64,000 nt of DNA, from the NCBI GenBank assembly GCA_050696075.1, contig JBOGUF010000180.1, forward strand, positions 1 through 64,000, read 5' to 3'. This DNA comes from JBOGUF01 sp050696075. Its GTDB lineage: Bacteria; Chloroflexota; Chloroflexia; Thermomicrobiales; UBA6265. How positions within the stretch are numbered: position 1 is the stretch's first letter; every line of letters starts with the position of its first letter. This document shows positions 62,230-64,000 of this stretch, in pieces. Made by a program: the position numbers and the translations under genes. A model generated the notes under the pieces. That model worked only from the letters and a program-made list of their open reading frames with translations, ran no database searches and was not told the origin of the DNA.

Positions 62230-62253
62230 GTCGTGTCGGCAGAAGCGTCCGGG
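62230..62253 (+). promoter_or_regulatory. Conserved upstream element, copy 1
   Basis: GTCGTGTCGGC then AGAAGCGTCCGGG lies 64 bases before the start of the 62317 gene. The same 24 bases, one changed, occur 69 bases before the 63431 gene. Confidence 0.45.
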
Positions 62254-62316
62254 CTTATTGGTTGTTGGGCAGAGGATGGGAAGTGAGACCGACCCCTCGC
62301 CGAGAGGAGTAATGGT

Positions 62317-63171
62317 ATGCGACGGGCTCTTCGTTCGGTTCGACTGCTATTTGGCTTGGCGATGGTCCTCGGGATGCTGATCAGCGTGGCAGCAACCCCG
62401 GCGTCGGCGCACCACGGCGCGCGGATCACGATCCACCACGCTGCCTGCGAGCCTCAAGTTCAGGATATCTTCGGTGAGTGTCACGACGACCGGATCGCGG
62501 GCACACCGTTCAAGGTTGCCGGCGTCTGGCGGGAGGCCGACGGCAATGGGGTCGTCTCGTGGACGCCCGGGGCCGGCACCCGGACGATCGTGCAGGATGC
62601 GGCGGCCTTCGACGCGGGCGTCGGCGCGTACGTCTTCTGCTCGAATCAGGTGACGGGCGCGGTCCTCTTCGACGGGCCGATCGACCAGAACCGGGTGACG
62701 ATCACCACGACCGCCGGGCAGGCGGTCGTCTGCGACTGGTACACCATCCTGCCAGGGGAGACGTCCGACACCACGCTGACCGTCTACACAGCGGCCTGCC
62801 CGGCGGGCTACGAGGGCGACGACTACTACGCGGATTGCTCCGACAACCCGTGGTCCGGGGTCGAGTTCGGCGTCTACAACCCCAAGTCAACTTTCGAGGC
62901 CAGTGGCACGTCGGATGGCAGCGGCGTCGTCACCTTCCAACTGCCGGGTGAGCTTGCCGGCGACATCGTCAACCTCACCGAGGTCCCGCCGGTGGAGGTG
63001 CTCGACGGCGAGCCGCCCTTTGCCGCCTTCTGCACGAGGAACGGCGGGCAGCCGGTGGACTTCCATATCGGGCTGATTCAGCTCGATCCGGGCGGCGACG
63101 CCTTCGACGTCGAGATCGGCGGAATTGTCCTCGGCGACCAGCTCCACTGCGACTGGTTCAACCTGACGTAG
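62317..63171 (+). CDS. Secreted four-cysteine (prealbumin-like fold) protein, two domains
   Basis: The 284-residue protein has a Sec signal (LLFGLAMVLGMLISVAATPASA, cleavage near residue 31) and two tandem domains. Domain 1 has Cys in HHAACEPQ, FGECHDD, YVFCSNQ and VVCDWY. Domain 2 has TAACPAGYEGDDYYADC, AAFCTRN and LHCDWFNLT. This pattern (C-P-x-G-Y, C-x-D, C-S, C-D-W-Y) is known from hypothetical secreted proteins of Thermomicrobia-like genomes and looks like a small disulfide-linked beta barrel. RBS GAGAGGAG precedes the start. A 14-base-pair hairpin follows the stop. Confidence 0.8.
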   Translation: MRRALRSVRLLFGLAMVLGMLISVAATPASAHHGARITIHHAACEPQVQDIFGECHDDRIAGTPFKVAGVWREADGNGVVSWTPGAGTRTIVQDAAAFDAGVGAYVFCSNQVTGAVLFDGPIDQNRVTITTTAGQAVVCDWYTILPGETSDTTLTVYTAACPAGYEGDDYYADCSDNPWSGVEFGVYNPKSTFEASGTSDGSGVVTFQLPGELAGDIVNLTEVPPVEVLDGEPPFAAFCTRNGGQPVDFHIGLIQLDPGGDAFDVEIGGIVLGDQLHCDWFNLT

Positions 63172-63199
63172 CGCTCGCGCGTCGCGCAAAGCGGCAGGA

Positions 63200-63232
63200 C
63201 GTTGAGGCCCGGCCCGATGCCGGGCCTCAACG
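63200..63232 (+). terminator. Conserved 3' hairpin after the two-domain gene
   Basis: CGTTGAGGCCCGGC (63200-63213) pairs perfectly with GCCGGGCCTCAACG (63219-63232) across a 5-base loop. Confidence 0.7.
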
Positions 63233-63338
63233 CGTTTGAGTCGAGAAACGTCCGCGCACGGACATGCGTTTATCCATTGACACCAAGCGTGGGTGGCCTC
63301 CACCCTCGGCAACCCGGCGCGATCCCGTGATGACGGGG

Positions 63339-63362
63339 GTCGTGTCGGCGGAAGCGTCCGGG
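63339..63362 (+). promoter_or_regulatory. Conserved upstream element, copy 2
   Basis: GTCGTGTCGGC then GGAAGCGTCCGGG, 23 of 24 bases identical to the element at 62230, at a similar distance from the start codon. Confidence 0.45.
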
Positions 63363-63430
63363 TACGTCGGTGGCGTGTTCCGTCCTAGCCGTTCGTGTCG
63401 TCGTAACGGTGCTCAGAGAGGAGTAGTCAG

Positions 63431-63868
63431 ATGGGACGCACTCGATTCTCGACCTGGATGTTGATCATTGGGTTGTTCGCCATCGGCGTGCTGGCGGTGG
63501 CGCCGGCCACGCCGGCAATGGCGGCGCACACCGCCAAGATCACGATCCACAAGGCGGTCTGCGACAGCAACGTCCAGGACATCTTCGGCAAATGCCACGA
63601 CAACCGGCTCAAAGGTGTCTGGTTCCGGGTCGCCGGCGTCTGGCGGCAGACCAACAGCAACGGCGAGGTCTCCTGGGGACCCGGCGCGGGCACCAAGACG
63701 ATCGTCGAGGACAGCGCAACCTTCAACAAGTACGGCGCCGCCTACGTCTTTTGTTCGAATCAGGTCACCGGCCGCGTCCTCTTCGATGGCCTGCGCACCG
63801 TCAACTGGGTCACGATCCAGACGACCGCAGGCCAGCCCGTCATCTGCGACTGGTACAACCTGACCTGA
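63431..63868 (+). CDS. Secreted four-cysteine protein, single domain
   Basis: The 145-residue protein has a signal peptide (STWMLIIGLFAIGVLAVA then PATPAMA, cleavage near residue 31) and one domain homologous to domain 1 of the neighbour: KITIHKAVCDS, IFGKCHDN, VAGVWRQTNSNGEVSWGPGAGTKTIV, YVFCSNQVTGRVLFDG and ICDWYNLT. GAGAGGAGT precedes the start. It appears to be a tandem duplicate of the upstream gene's first domain, or the reverse. Confidence 0.82.
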   Translation: MGRTRFSTWMLIIGLFAIGVLAVAPATPAMAAHTAKITIHKAVCDSNVQDIFGKCHDNRLKGVWFRVAGVWRQTNSNGEVSWGPGAGTKTIVEDSATFNKYGAAYVFCSNQVTGRVLFDGLRTVNWVTIQTTAGQPVICDWYNLT

Positions 63869-63905
63869 TCGGCCGTGTTCGCATCGTGACTTCGGCGGGA
63901 AGGGG

Positions 63906-63932
63906 CGAGGCCCGGCACAGCGCCGGGCCTCG
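63906..63932 (+). terminator. Conserved 3' hairpin after the single-domain gene
   Basis: CGAGGCCCGGC (63906-63916) pairs with GCCGGGCCTCG (63922-63932) around ACAGC. Third member of the set at 62071 and 63200. Confidence 0.7.
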
Positions 63933-63958
63933 ACGCGTGACACCGTATCATAGGCGCC

Positions 63959-64000
63959 ATGAAACCGTTCGACGTTTGGAGGATCATGCGAACGTGGATA
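63959..64000 (+). CDS. Possible 5' end of the next gene, cut by the window
   Basis: The frame MKPFDVWRIMRTWI is open to the window edge. A second in-frame ATG (63986) follows GGAGG by three bases. Too short to identify. Confidence 0.3.
   Translation, partial: MKPFDVWRIMRTWI

Noticed and set aside
1..64000. tRNA or rRNA genes
   Set aside because: I looked for T-loop (GGTTCGAAT-type) and acceptor patterns and for rRNA cores; the only GGTTCGAAA (33941) is part of a heptamer array.

Overview
The window is GC-rich bacterial chromosome with about 60 genes, short gaps, many 4-base ATGA or GTGA overlaps and several GTG or TTG starts. The gene set suggests a Chloroflexota bacterium, probably Thermomicrobia/Sphaerobacter-like. 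The pointers are four Uma2 nucleases, a LuxR-type NB-ATPase regulator, a secreted four-cysteine family, MreB/MreC beside MurT/GatD, an acyl-CoA carboxylase with a small epsilon-like subunit, ferritin-like Tat proteins and RtcB. This is an inference from content; there is no rRNA or tRNA here to test it. Layout: 1-4.2 kb is accessory (Uma2 genes, a frameshifted SEC-C/TPR gene, endonuclease V, a MazF-type toxin-antitoxin pair). 4.2-12.5 kb is metabolic (acyl-CoA carboxylase, P1 peptidase, DUF402, phosphohexomutase, PHP phosphoesterase, response regulator, MBL hydrolase, DinB). 12.5-16.8 kb holds two zinc-ribbon membrane proteins and the LuxR regulator. 16.8-28 kb has gamma-glutamyltransferase, an ABC-2 exporter, RtcB, a GHL10-type glycosidase, a TPP enzyme, a phosphotransferase, threonine synthase and a ferredoxin. 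28-38.9 kb has a pseudophosphatase/beta-propeller protein, a TPR protein, threonine dehydratase, GatD-MurT and MreC-MreB. 38.9-45.2 kb has a VapBC-like pair with a frameshifted toxin, a ketoacyl synthase fused to a zinc ribbon, an Lrp regulator and an AI-2E transporter. 45.2-46.3 kb is a repeat-filled gap. From 46.3 kb come two ferritin-like proteins. 48-62 kb is a purine/nucleoside locus: a two-gene molybdenum hydroxylase, DUF3830, a BMP-type nucleoside ABC transporter, an 8-oxoguanine-deaminase-like amidohydrolase and a phosphoribosyltransferase-like protein. It is interrupted by a more AT-rich island (about 52.2-53.8 kb) that truncates maf and carries a BrnT/RHH-type pair and an orphan GvpU-like gene. 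The end holds a tandem family of secreted four-cysteine proteins, including a decayed copy. The most unusual signal is not a gene. At least ten short arrays with a strict 7-base period but different unit sequences are scattered through gaps and even inside genes: in the epsilon subunit, the LuxR regulator, the iron-sulfur domain of the hydroxylase, and over the start codon of the nucleoside transporter ATPase. A separate MITE-like palindrome occurs twice and in one place supplies the stop codon of that same ATPase gene. Three genes are broken by what looks like one base each, which could be real decay or consensus error.
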